This document shows positions 13,395 through 13,483 of a stretch of DNA of 13,483 bases, piece by piece. Position 1 is the first letter of the stretch, and each line of letters starts with the position of its first letter. The notes under the pieces are model-generated. The model did not search any database and was not told the DNA's origin. It saw nothing but the letters and a program-made list of their open reading frames with translations. Both the position numbers and the translations under genes were made by a program. The stretch is from Lachnospiraceae bacterium UBA7026. GTDB lineage: Bacteria; Bacillota; Clostridia; Lachnospirales; Lachnospiraceae. The stretch is from the NCBI GenBank assembly GCA_002494165.1, contig DLBH01000063.1, positions 1 to 13,483 on the forward strand, read 5' to 3'.

Positions 13395-13483
13395 TAGAAA
13401 GAATCACATTTTGAGCAGCTTCAGTTCAGAGAAATGGGGCTGTTCTTCTTTCTGCCCAAAATCTGATACTTTCATTTAGAATT
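13395..13483. other. flank beyond the element, no gene seen
   Basis: The last 89 bases hold no supported reading frame, promoter or hairpin of note. They are taken as sequence outside the mobile element, although the boundary rests on the inverted repeat alone. Confidence 0.3.

Noticed and set aside
13198..13407. 69-codon minus-strand reading frame at the element's right end
   Set aside because: It spans the hairpin and the inverted repeat, has no ribosome site and shows no family signature.

Overview
The window looks like a chromosomal segment of a low-to-moderate-GC Gram-positive anaerobe. It most resembles a gut Lachnospiraceae-type Clostridium; this is an inference from protein flavour, strong AGGAGG-type ribosome binding sites, consensus TTGACA/TATAAT promoters and hairpin-plus-U-run terminators. 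No rRNA, tRNA or CRISPR array is visible.

Layout. (1) 1-1100: two small secreted proteins of unknown function on the minus strand, each with its own near-consensus promoter. (2) 1154-4384: a minus-strand pair, a cytoplasmic tannase/feruloyl-esterase-family hydrolase followed by an iron-dependent alcohol dehydrogenase, ending in a clear terminator. (3) 4625-5575: a plus-strand SorC-type regulator divergent from the esterase and convergent, across a bidirectional terminator, with the next cluster. (4) 5660-10856: a minus-strand cluster read right to left: a fructosamine-kinase-family kinase; a TIM-barrel (PEP-hydrolase-like) domain fused to an AraC-type DNA-binding domain; a Tm-1-like (UPF0261) ATP-binding protein; and a stand-alone TIM-barrel protein of the same family as the fused one. 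(5) 10920-13394: an IS91-like mobile element with a tyrosine recombinase overlapping a zinc-finger HUH/Y2 transposase, bracketed by imperfect inverted repeats.

Main interest. The Tm-1-like/TIM-barrel gene pair is the bacterial, split form of the two-domain architecture found fused in the tomato Tm-1 resistance protein. Beside it lies a paralogue of the TIM half joined to an AraC domain, so a metabolic enzyme fold may have become the ligand sensor that controls its own pathway. The spacer between the fusion gene and the Tm-1-like gene holds two signals that fit such a circuit: a pair of 8-bp direct repeats 21 bp apart (AraC-like geometry), and an approximately 100-nt multi-hairpin structure closed by a perfect 13-bp stem and followed by a U7 run, which resembles a leader attenuator or riboswitch. 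The substrate cannot be read from sequence.

A second unexplained pattern is that several spacers on this strand consist of decayed, purine-rich short-period tandem repeats (clearest at 24 nt). One array begins inside the AraC-fusion coding sequence and runs through its stop codon.
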